A stretch of 64,000 bases of DNA. Source: Pseudomonas graminis. GTDB lineage: Bacteria; Pseudomonadota; Gammaproteobacteria; Pseudomonadales; Pseudomonadaceae. Shown here piece by piece: positions 56,597-64,000 of this stretch. Below the pieces are notes generated by a model. It worked only from the letters and a program-made list of their open reading frames with translations. It made no database searches and was not told where the DNA came from. Position 1 is the first letter of the stretch, and each line of letters opens with the position of its first letter. The position numbers and the translations under genes were made by a program. The stretch spans positions 62,001 through 126,000 of the forward strand of contig NZ_MTSB01000011.1 of NCBI RefSeq assembly GCF_002093745.1, written 5' to 3'.

Positions 56597-58366
56597 ATGA
56601 TTTCACTGATTTCCCGACGTCAACGCCATGCGATTCGCCTGGCCGCCAGTTTCATTGCCCCGTATCGCTGGCAAGTGTTCGGTGCGTTGCTGGCACTGGT
56701 TGTGACTGCCGGCATCACATTGTCGATCGGGCAGGGCATCAAGTTGATGATCGACCAGGGGTTCATGACCCGTTCAGCAGAGTTGCTCGAGCGCTCGATC
56801 GGATTTTTCATGTTGCTGACGGTCGGCCTCGCGATCGGTACGTTTACCCGCTTTTACCTGGTGTCGTGGATTGGCGAGCGCGTCGTCGCCGACCTGCGCA
56901 AGAAAGTCTTCGACCATTTGATCGAACTCCATCCTGGCTTCTACGAGAACAACCGCAGTTCGGAAATCCAGTCGCGACTGACCGCCGACACCACCTTGCT
57001 GCAATCGGTCATCGGCTCATCACTGTCGATGTTTCTGCGCAATGCATTGATGGTTATCGGCGGGATCGTGCTGTTGTTCATCACCAACCCCAAACTCACC
57101 AGCATTGTGGTGGTGGCCTTGCCGCTGATCATTGCGCCGATCCTCATGTTCGGACGACGGGTGCGCAACCTGTCCCGGGAAAGTCAGGACCGGGTGGCCA
57201 ATGTGGGCAGTTATGTGGCTGAAGCGCTTGGGCAGATCAAGACGGTTCAAGCCTACAACCATCAGCAACAGGACAGGCAGCGCTTTTCCCACACCGTCGA
57301 GCAGGCGTTCGAAACCGCTCGCAAACGGATTTTGCAGCGTTCCTGGCTGATCACGCTGGTGATCGTGCTAGTGCTGGGAGCGGTGGCCGTGATGCTGTGG
57401 GTGGGCGGTATGGACGTGATCAGCGGCCGTATCTCCAGCGGTGAGCTGGCAGCGTTTGTGTTTTATGCGCTGGTGGTGGGGATGGCGTTCGGCACATTGA
57501 GTGAAGTGATCGGCGAGTTGCAGCGCGCAGCCGGTGCGGCCGAGAGGATCGGTGAGCTGCTTCAGGCCCGTAGCGAGATCAGTGCGCCGGCGACCGGGCT
57601 GTCGAGTCTGCCGCCGCGTATCAGCGGACGGATGGCGCTGGAGAACGTCAGTTTTGCCTACCCTTCGCGGCCTGAACGTAATGCGGTCGATGGCCTGACC
57701 CTGTCCGTGGAGCCTGGAGAAACCCTGGCCCTGGTCGGACCTTCCGGAGCCGGCAAGTCGACGATTTTCGACCTGCTGCTGCGCTTCTACGACCCCGGAC
57801 AAGGGCGCATTCTGATTGACGGTGTACCCGTTACGCAGCTCGACCCTCACGACCTGCGTCGCTGCTTTGCGCTGGTTTCGCAAACGCCTGCGCTGTTTTT
57901 TGGCAGCGTCGAAGACAACATCCGCTACGGCAACGCCAATGCCAGCTTCGAACAGGTCCAGGCGGCAGCACGCATTGCCCACGCCCATGAGTTCATTCTG
58001 GAAATGGCCGATGGCTACAGCACTCATCTGGGCGAGGGCGGGCTTGGGCTGTCGGGCGGGCAGCGGCAACGTCTGGCGATTGCCCGCGCGTTGCTGGTCG
58101 ATGCGCCTGTCCTGTTACTGGACGAGGCGACCAGCGCACTGGATGCACAAAGCGAACACTTGATCCAGCAAGCCTTGCCCAGCCTGATGCAGGGGCGCAC
58201 CACCTTGGTGATCGCCCATCGACTGGCCACGGTACAAAATGCCGACCGGATTGCGGTGATGGATCAAGGGCGACTGGTCGCGGTCGGCACTCATCAGCAA
58301 CTGATTGCCAGCAACCCGCTCTATGCGCGCCTGGCAGCCTTGCAGTTCAACGCTGTCGCTGAATAA
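56597..58366 (+). CDS. MsbA-like ABC half-transporter
   Basis: 589 residues from the ATG at 56597 (MISLISRRQRHAIR). Six membrane helices (about 20-300) and a C-terminal ATPase: Walker A GPSGAGKST, signature LSGGQRQR, Walker B VLLLDEATSALD, H-loop IAHRL. Works as a homodimer exporting a lipid-like or hydrophobic substrate; the exact cargo is not shown. In-frame codons upstream (from 56528) are unlike the family. Confidence 0.9.
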   Translation: MISLISRRQRHAIRLAASFIAPYRWQVFGALLALVVTAGITLSIGQGIKLMIDQGFMTRSAELLERSIGFFMLLTVGLAIGTFTRFYLVSWIGERVVADLRKKVFDHLIELHPGFYENNRSSEIQSRLTADTTLLQSVIGSSLSMFLRNALMVIGGIVLLFITNPKLTSIVVVALPLIIAPILMFGRRVRNLSRESQDRVANVGSYVAEALGQIKTVQAYNHQQQDRQRFSHTVEQAFETARKRILQRSWLITLVIVLVLGAVAVMLWVGGMDVISGRISSGELAAFVFYALVVGMAFGTLSEVIGELQRAAGAAERIGELLQARSEISAPATGLSSLPPRISGRMALENVSFAYPSRPERNAVDGLTLSVEPGETLALVGPSGAGKSTIFDLLLRFYDPGQGRILIDGVPVTQLDPHDLRRCFALVSQTPALFFGSVEDNIRYGNANASFEQVQAAARIAHAHEFILEMADGYSTHLGEGGLGLSGGQRQRLAIARALLVDAPVLLLDEATSALDAQSEHLIQQALPSLMQGRTTLVIAHRLATVQNADRIAVMDQGRLVAVGTHQQLIASNPLYARLAALQFNAVAE

Positions 58367-58379
58367 GACCGGGTATCAG

Positions 58380-58402
58380 CCGGGGGAGGTTAAACCTCCC
58401 GG
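58380..58402. terminator. Terminator-like hairpin between convergent genes
   Basis: GGGAGGTT and AACCTCCC (58384-58391/58393-58400) within CCGGGGGAGG...CCTCCCGG. Shared by the transporter and ppnP; no long T-run. Confidence 0.55.
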
Positions 58403-58412
58403 TTGATCGGTT

Positions 58413-58694
58413 TTAGCGGTATTCGCACAGATAAGCGGTGTCAACGCTGACCTTGAGCTGGAACTTGCTGTTGGCCGGTACATTGAACTGACTGCCCGTG
58501 ACAAAGGTTTCCCAGTCGGTGCTGTCCGGGAGCTTCACCTGCAACTCGCCCGACACCACATGCATGATTTCCCGTTGCGCAGTACCGAACTCGTATTCGC
58601 CCGCTGCCATTACACCGATGGTTGCCTGACCGTCAGCCTGGCTGAAGGCGATGGATTTGACGGTGCCGTCGAAGTATTCGTTGACCTTGAACAT
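58413..58694 (-). CDS. ppnP: Pyrimidine/purine nucleoside phosphorylase PpnP
   Basis: 93 residues, cupin-like. Splits nucleosides with phosphate. Family segments: [37 protein letters not shown] and the end LCEYR, nearly identical to E. coli YaiE in pattern. A good ribosome site precedes the ATG at 58694. Confidence 0.93.
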   Translation of the reverse strand: MFKVNEYFDGTVKSIAFSQADGQATIGVMAAGEYEFGTAQREIMHVVSGELQVKLPDSTDWETFVTGSQFNVPANSKFQLKVSVDTAYLCEYR

Positions 58695-58831
58695 GGGCGA
58701 TTCCTTATGAAGGGCTGTGGAGGGCTCGCCAGTATGCCCAAGAGGAGAAATCCCGTCACGCCTTGTTAAAGAGCGCTCTATAACGCGCGTCAGAAAGATC
58801 GGCTATGCGTTTCGGTCTCACACTGTGAGAC

Positions 58832-59380
58832 TCAGTTGGGCATGATCAGCGGTAACAGCCTGGCGGTATTGCGGGCGTCGACCAGCGCTCTGTGCTGCTG
58901 CCCCGCAAACTGCATGCCCGCCAGCTGCAACGCGCTGTTCAGCCCCATCGGCTTTTGCAACTGCCGAGCCTGTGCAAAACGCTGTTTGAGATTGACGTGC
59001 GGCATGCTGGACAGCGCGCTGTCGAGTTGATGATGGCGCCATTCCTCTTCCAGTTGCTGTCGGTCATAGTCCCCCCAGCTTGCCCAGCCCAGTACACGCG
59101 CACGATGATGGCTCAACCAGCGCTCGAACTGCGGCCAGACCGTCGTCAGCGGCGCAGCGCTGTCGATATTGCTTTGGCTGATGTGCGTCAACTGGCGGCA
59201 AAAATGAGTCAACAGGGGCCTGCGTACCGGGCGCACGAAGCGTTCGAAATGGTCCAGCTCGCGCCCGTCCTGATTGACCAGTGTTGCGCCTATCTCGATG
59301 ACTTCCATTTCTGCGACCGGCCAGCCACCTTCTTCGGTCGTCGCCTCCAGATCAATCACCAGCCAATGCGGCATCGTCAA
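58832..59380 (-). CDS. 3'-5' exonuclease of the DnaQ/ERI-1 type
   Basis: 182 residues. DEDDh exonuclease: DLEATTEEGG opens the site, EVIEIGATLV follows, then HISQ, WASWGDYDRQQL and HRALVDARNTARL with the general-base His and final Asp. A second start two codons later (MPHW) is possible. The substrate (short RNA or DNA ends) is not shown. Confidence 0.9.
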   Translation of the reverse strand: MTMPHWLVIDLEATTEEGGWPVAEMEVIEIGATLVNQDGRELDHFERFVRPVRRPLLTHFCRQLTHISQSNIDSAAPLTTVWPQFERWLSHHRARVLGWASWGDYDRQQLEEEWRHHQLDSALSSMPHVNLKQRFAQARQLQKPMGLNSALQLAGMQFAGQQHRALVDARNTARLLPLIMPN

Positions 59381-59629
59381 GCTCCGTTTTGATAGTCAAT
59401 GGCTTTAGCGTAGCTACATTTAGCCCATGGCGACTTGTTACGCTGTGGGGGAGCAAACAGGCTCCCTTGTGTTCGCGCTGCAATAATTGTCTTTTATTGC
59501 AACCCTCCCGGCCTGCCATCGTTATTGACAGGCGGCGTTCTGCATAATGACGTTGGCGCCGTTGATTTGACAGTTGTTTAAATCAAAGAAACCGCATAGC
59601 GTGGGGGGCTTTGATTTGATGCCGTGTTT

Positions 59630-60457
59630 ATGAAAAGACTCGCAGGGGTAATTGAGAGTGTCGTGCGCACTGCCGTGGCGGGAGCGTTACTGCTTATTCC
59701 GTTGATGGTGACGCCGCCGGTCGTTGCCGCGCAGATTGTACGAGTCGCTGCAGTGCATTTTCCCCCGTATATGGTGCGTCCTGAAAAAGGTGAAGACGCG
59801 GGGCTGTTACCCAAGCTGATCAATGCCCTGAACGCCGAGCAGAACGACTACGAGTTCGTGATGATCCCGACATCGGTGCCTCGGCGCTTTCGGGATTTCG
59901 CTGAGGGGCGTTTCGATATCGCGATTTTCGAAAACCCTGACTGGGGCTGGAAAGACATCCCTCACGAGACGGTCGACCTCGGGCTTGAAGACGCGGAAGT
60001 TTATGTCGCGCGGCAGGCTGAAGGACGTCAGCAGGATTATTTCGATAACGTGTCCGACAAACGCCTGGCGTTGTTCAGTGGTTATCATTATGGGTTTGCC
60101 AACTTCAATGCCGACCAGAAATACCTCAGCGAGCACTTCGATATTACGTCGACTTATTCCCACGACAGTAATGTGATGATGGTGGTGCGCGGCCGCGCGG
60201 ACATAGCGCCTGTTACCCGTTCTTATCTGATCGATTTCATGTACCGCAACCCGAGTGAAGCCTCGCAGTTGATGGTGTCCGAGCGCGTTGATCAAATCTA
60301 CCGTCAATATGCATTGCTGCGCCCCGGCGGCACTATTGACGTGCCGCACTTCATGCAGTTGCTGGAAACGCTGCGCAGTGAAGGGGTATTGACGACGATT
60401 TTTCAGCCGTTGCACATCAAAGTGCTGCCGGTCAGCGCTGACAGGTCCGGGGAATAG
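59630..60457 (+). CDS. Periplasmic solute-binding protein, family 3
   Basis: 275 residues from the ATG at 59630; a GTG two codons earlier is also in frame. Signal peptide about 1-32 (ending VVAA), then a bi-lobed amino-acid-type binding domain (VHFPPYMVRPEKGEDAGLLPKLI, RFRDFAEGRFDIAIF). No transporter permease is adjacent, so the ligand and partner are unknown; it may be an orphan sensor. Confidence 0.8.
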   Translation: MKRLAGVIESVVRTAVAGALLLIPLMVTPPVVAAQIVRVAAVHFPPYMVRPEKGEDAGLLPKLINALNAEQNDYEFVMIPTSVPRRFRDFAEGRFDIAIFENPDWGWKDIPHETVDLGLEDAEVYVARQAEGRQQDYFDNVSDKRLALFSGYHYGFANFNADQKYLSEHFDITSTYSHDSNVMMVVRGRADIAPVTRSYLIDFMYRNPSEASQLMVSERVDQIYRQYALLRPGGTIDVPHFMQLLETLRSEGVLTTIFQPLHIKVLPVSADRSGE

Positions 60458-60466
60458 CCGAACAGG

Positions 60467-60493
60467 GGGAGGCAGGTTTTCAGCCTGCCTCCC
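60467..60493. terminator. Terminator hairpin between convergent genes
   Basis: GGGAGGCAGG (60467-60476) and CCTGCCTCCC (60484-60493), loop TTTTCAG. It follows the solute-binding gene by ten bases and precedes the DUF2897 stop. Confidence 0.7.
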
Positions 60494-60501
60494 GAGTGTT
60501 C

Positions 60502-60669
60502 TTACCGATCCTTGGCTTCCTTGGCGTCCATCTCTGCATTGCGCTCATGCACACGCTTGAGCTGTTCTTCGGTGAGGGGCAGTTTCTTGGCGGTGTCACG
60601 CAGCATCATCAAACCGCCGACAATCGAGCCAATGGCTACGAGCAGAATTAACCAGGCATACCAGGGCAT
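60502..60669 (-). CDS. DUF2897 small membrane protein
   Basis: 55 residues, ATG at 60669 with AAGGAG upstream. Begins MPWYAWLILLVAIGSIVGG, one membrane helix (about 4-24), then a charged tail with KKLPLTEEQLKRVHERN. Widespread in Pseudomonas, function unknown. It is too short for many gene finders. Confidence 0.85.
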   Translation of the reverse strand: MPWYAWLILLVAIGSIVGGLMMLRDTAKKLPLTEEQLKRVHERNAEMDAKEAKDR

Positions 60670-60786
60670 AGCGCTCTCCTTGTTGTGATACCGGTTTGAG
60701 CAGCGAGGCTGCTCAATGGTTCAAGTGTATGCGCCTGGAACAGGTTGCGTGCAAATCCCTTTTGCACGCAATTGAGAATGGGCGTC

Positions 60787-62151
60787 CTATCGGCCGGTGA
60801 GCATCGCATCAGCGGGGGCATCGGCGCGCGATTTCGCCGTCAGGCTGAAATAGATGAAGCCGATCGCCATCAGGCCCAGGAAAATCAGGCCGATGAGCAT
60901 GTTGAACCAGGCCATTGCCACCAGGCACACCACCGCCAGAGCCAGCGCGATGCCCGGCACCACCGGGTAGCCCGGCGCACGGAACGTACGCTCCAGTTGC
61001 GGCTCGGTCTTGCGCAGCTTGAACAGGCTGAGCATGCTCATGATGTACATCACGATGGCGCCGAACACCGCCATGGTGATCATCGCCGCAGTCAGCGTCA
61101 TGCCGCTCAGGTTGATCAGCCCGTCACTGTAGATGGCGGCGATGCCGATCAGGCCGCCCGCGATGATTGCCCGGTGTGGCGTCTGGAAGCGCGACAGCTT
61201 TGCCAGGGACGAAGGCAGATAACCGGCACGAGCCAGGGCGAAGAACTGGCGCGAGTAGCCCATGATGATGCCGTGGAAGCTGGCAACCAGGCCGAACAGG
61301 CCGATCCATACCAGCATGTGCAGCCAGCCGGAGCTGTCGCCGACGACCGCTTTCATGGCTTGGGGCAGCGGATCGTTGATGTTGGCCAGCGTGCGCCAGT
61401 CGCCCACACCGCCGGCAAACAGCATGACGCCGATGGCCAGCACCACGAGGGTGAGAATCCCGCTGATGTAAGCCTTCGGAATGGTGCGTTTCGGGTCCTT
61501 GGCTTCTTCGGCGGCCATTGCTGCGCCTTCGATGGCCAGGAAAAACCAGATGGCAAACGGAATGGCGGCGAACATGCCGGCGATGGCTTCCGGCCCGAAC
61601 GTCTGCGAGCCGGCCCAGCCATTGAGAGCGAAATTGCTGAAGCTGAACGCAGGCGCAACCACGCCCATGAACACCAGCAATTCAGCGACGGCCAGGATGC
61701 ACACCACCAGCTCGAAGGTCGCGGCCAGTTTCACGCCCACGATATTCAGCGCCATGAACACGATGTAGGCACCGACGGCGGCGTGCTTGGGGTCCAGACC
61801 CGGGTACTGCACGTTGAGGTAGGCACCAATGGCCATGGCGATGGCCGGTGGGGCGAATACAAATTCGATCAGGGTCGCCATGCCGGCGATCAGTCCGCCT
61901 TTTTCTCCGAAGGCGCGACGGCTGTAGGCGAATGGTCCGCCTGCGTGCGGGATGGCGGTGGTCAGCTCGGTAAAACTGAAAATGAAACAGGTGTACATGG
62001 TTGCAACCATCAGGGCTGTTACCAAAAAGCCCAATGTTCCCGCCACCCCCCAGCCGTAGCTCCAGCCGAAGTATTCGCCGGAAATCACCAGCCCGACAGC
62101 AATCCCCCATAAATGAATCGTGCCTAGCGTTGGCTTGAGTTGCGTACTCAT
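60787..62151 (-). CDS. eat: Ethanolamine permease (APC family)
   Basis: 454 residues from the ATG at 62151 (MSTQLKPTLGTIHLW). Twelve membrane helices; the first block GIAVGLVISGEYFGWSYGW and the segment FFLAIEGAAMAAEEAKDPKRT are typical of Eat ethanolamine transporters. The usual partner eutBC genes are not adjacent. Divergent from pyrF. Confidence 0.88.
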   Translation of the reverse strand: MSTQLKPTLGTIHLWGIAVGLVISGEYFGWSYGWGVAGTLGFLVTALMVATMYTCFIFSFTELTTAIPHAGGPFAYSRRAFGEKGGLIAGMATLIEFVFAPPAIAMAIGAYLNVQYPGLDPKHAAVGAYIVFMALNIVGVKLAATFELVVCILAVAELLVFMGVVAPAFSFSNFALNGWAGSQTFGPEAIAGMFAAIPFAIWFFLAIEGAAMAAEEAKDPKRTIPKAYISGILTLVVLAIGVMLFAGGVGDWRTLANINDPLPQAMKAVVGDSSGWLHMLVWIGLFGLVASFHGIIMGYSRQFFALARAGYLPSSLAKLSRFQTPHRAIIAGGLIGIAAIYSDGLINLSGMTLTAAMITMAVFGAIVMYIMSMLSLFKLRKTEPQLERTFRAPGYPVVPGIALALAVVCLVAMAWFNMLIGLIFLGLMAIGFIYFSLTAKSRADAPADAMLTGR

Positions 62152-62434
62152 TGTTGTCTCCCTGAGGTCTGTCATCGTTGAAACATCCTGTTGCAGAGGC
62201 CGTGCCAGTGCATGGGAAACCGTCGCATTGCCTCAAAACAGGTCGTTTGCAGAACGTCAGGGTCAATCGATTGCCCGCGCCGGGCGGATTTGGTGCAGGC
62301 CGCCTTTGTCGTGTTCGCTGCAAGTGCAGGGGACAACGCGGTTTTGAATGTGTCGTTGGTCAATGAAGGGTCCCCGTCGGCCCGCCGCTTCGGCTACAAT
62401 GCGCGCCGATTTCGACTTACCTGAGACCACGCTC

Positions 62435-63133
62435 ATGTCCGCCTGCCAGACTCCTGTCATCGTCGCCCTGGATTTCCCGACCCGTGAAGCCGCTCTGCAA
62501 CTGGCTGATCAGCTCGACCCCACACTGTGCCGGGTCAAGGTCGGCAAGGAGTTGTTCACCAGCTGTGCGTCGGACATCGTAGAGACCCTGCGTGACAAGG
62601 GCTTCGAGGTGTTTCTGGACCTCAAATTCCACGACATTCCCAACACCACGGCCATGGCGGTCAAAGCGGCTGCCGAGATGGGCGTATGGATGGTGAATGT
62701 GCATTGTTCCGGTGGGTTGCGCATGATGGCCGCGTGCCGGGAAGTGCTGGAGCAGCGTTCCGGCCCGCAACCGTTGCTGATCGGTGTGACCGTGCTGACC
62801 AGCATGGAGCGCGAAGACCTTGCCGGTATCGGTCTGGACATCGATCCGCAGGTGCAGGTGCTGCGCTTGGCGGCACTGGCTGAAAAGGCCGGCATGGACG
62901 GTCTGGTGTGCTCGGCACTGGAAGCCCAGGCCCTGAAAGCCGCCCATCCCTCACTGCAACTGGTCACGCCCGGCATTCGCCCGGCGGGCAGTGCGCAAGA
63001 CGATCAGCGCCGCATCCTGACCCCGCGCCAGGCCCTCGACGCAGGCTCGGACTACCTCGTCATCGGTCGCCCGATCAGTCAGGCGGCAGATCCGGCCAAG
63101 GCTCTGGCTGCCGTGGTTGCCGAACTGGCTTGA
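62435..63133 (+). CDS. pyrF: Orotidine 5'-phosphate decarboxylase
   Basis: 232 residues from the ATG at 62435 ([14 protein letters not shown]). Last step of UMP synthesis. Active-site motif [12 protein letters not shown] with the Asp/Lys/Asp/Ile pattern; VTPGIRPAG and YLVIGRPIS bind phosphate. The longer frame upstream has no family similarity. Confidence 0.97.
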   Translation: MSACQTPVIVALDFPTREAALQLADQLDPTLCRVKVGKELFTSCASDIVETLRDKGFEVFLDLKFHDIPNTTAMAVKAAAEMGVWMVNVHCSGGLRMMAACREVLEQRSGPQPLLIGVTVLTSMEREDLAGIGLDIDPQVQVLRLAALAEKAGMDGLVCSALEAQALKAAHPSLQLVTPGIRPAGSAQDDQRRILTPRQALDAGSDYLVIGRPISQAADPAKALAAVVAELA

Positions 63134-63218
63134 TCAGAAGGGCGCAGCGCTCGGGCTGGCTGCACCTCGTTCCTCACGCCGCAGGGGGGGAGAAACGAGG
63201 CAAGTACAGCCTGAGGTT

Positions 63219-64000
63219 TTATTCCACTTTCAGGATCAGTTTGCCGTAGTTCTCGCCGGTGAACAGCTTCAGGAACGTCTCGGGGAACGTCTCCAGACCT
63301 TCTTCGACGTGCTCTTTGCTCTTGAGTTTGCCTTCCTTGATCCAGCCCGCCATGACCTGGCCGGCTTCGGCGAAGCGATCGCCGTGGTCCAGCACGATAA
63401 AGCCTTCCATGCGCGCGCGGTTGACCAGCAAGGACATGTAGTTGGCCGGGCCTTTGACGGCGGTGGTGTTGTTGTACTGACTGATGGCGCCGCAGATCAC
63501 CACACGTGCCCCGACGGCCAACTGGCTCAGCGCTGCGTCCAGAATGTCACCACCGACGTTGTCGAAGTACACGTTCACACCGTCCGGGCAATGACGTTTC
63601 ACGGCCTCCATGACGTCTTCTGATTTGTAGTCGATGGCCGCGTCGAAACCCAGCTCTTCGGTCAGCAGGCGGCACTTTTCCTTGCCGCCGGCGATGCCGA
63701 CAACCCGGCAGCCCTTGATCTTGGCAATTTGCCCGGCCACGCTGCCGACAGCGCCGGCTGCGCCGGAAATCAAAACGGTATCGCCGCTTTTTGGCTGACC
63801 GACATCCAGCAGCGCCAGGTAGGCGGTCATGCCGGTCATGCCCAGTGCCGACAGGTACAGCGGCAGCGGCGCAAGGCGAGTGTCTACCGTGTAGAAACCC
63901 TTCGGTTCACCCACGAAATAATCCTGAACACCCAGGGCGCCCTGGACATGATCGCCCACGGCAAATTTCGGGTGCTTCGATTCGATCACTTCGCCCACGC
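63219..64000 (-). CDS. NADP-dependent zinc-free oxidoreductase, partial
   Basis: C-terminal part, about 260 residues visible; the start lies past the right edge. Medium-chain dehydrogenase/reductase of the leukotriene B4/curcumin reductase (CurA-like) group: LSALGMTGMTAYLALLDVG, the NADP loop ISGAAGAVGSVAGQ, and GAISQYNNT. No zinc-ligand cysteines. It reduces enone double bonds in related enzymes; substrate unknown here. Confidence 0.9.
   Translation of the reverse strand, partial: VGEVIESKHPKFAVGDHVQGALGVQDYFVGEPKGFYTVDTRLAPLPLYLSALGMTGMTAYLALLDVGQPKSGDTVLISGAAGAVGSVAGQIAKIKGCRVVGIAGGKEKCRLLTEELGFDAAIDYKSEDVMEAVKRHCPDGVNVYFDNVGGDILDAALSQLAVGARVVICGAISQYNNTTAVKGPANYMSLLVNRARMEGFIVLDHGDRFAEAGQVMAGWIKEGKLKSKEHVEEGLETFPETFLKLFTGENYGKLILKVE

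Overview
The window comes from the chromosome of a fluorescent-type Pseudomonas, most likely the P. syringae group. The evidence is gene order and protein sequence: a FleN/FlhF polar-flagellum cluster, the MotC/MotD second stator, the ParC/ParP chemotaxis-array genes, and the order apt-anr-hemN-ccoSIHG-ccoPQON-aer-acnA-rlmM-tusA. REP-type repeats fit the same group. No rRNA, tRNA, insertion sequence, prophage or CRISPR array was found.

Layout. (1) 1-25620, all on the + strand, is a flagellar and chemotaxis block: the end of fliJ, a phosphorelay/partner-switch module (STAS protein, REC-PP2C-ATPase regulator, Hpt protein), fliK, the export and switch genes fliLMNOPQR-flhB, then flhA-flhF-fleN-fliA, cheY-cheZ-cheA-cheB, motCD, parC, parP, cheW and a DUF2802 gene. 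Three good sigma-54 promoters (before fliK, fliL and flhA) and three sigma-28 promoters (before parP, a FlxA-like gene and aer) show the flagellar hierarchy in the DNA. A repeat-rich gap of about 0.9 kb separates fliK from fliL. (2) 25795-38663 is a micro-aerobic block, mostly on the minus strand: apt, the oxygen regulator anr, hemN, the cbb3 oxidase assembly genes ccoG-ccoH-ccoI-ccoS and the oxidase genes ccoN-ccoO-ccoQ-ccoP. A type II toxin-antitoxin pair sits between ccoP and ccoG. (3) 39335-48674 is accessory. It holds a hydrolase, an unknown gene and an island of four related Ig-like repeat genes or gene remnants that flank a classical autotransporter. One of these proteins ends in a domain resembling intimin/invasin tips but has no beta-barrel. 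(4) 48675-64000 is ordinary core genome: aer, acnA, rlmM, tusA, pdxB, an MsbA-like exporter, ppnP, an exonuclease, a solute-binding protein, an ethanolamine permease, pyrF and a truncated oxidoreductase.

How it fits together: flagellar export, motor, polar placement and the chemotaxis core are built here. ParC/ParP probably place the arrays by way of repeated short motifs in CheA. Aer and the FlxA-like gene, outside the main cluster, join the regulon through sigma-28 promoters. The least explained part is the Ig-like/autotransporter island at 40.6-48.5 kb.
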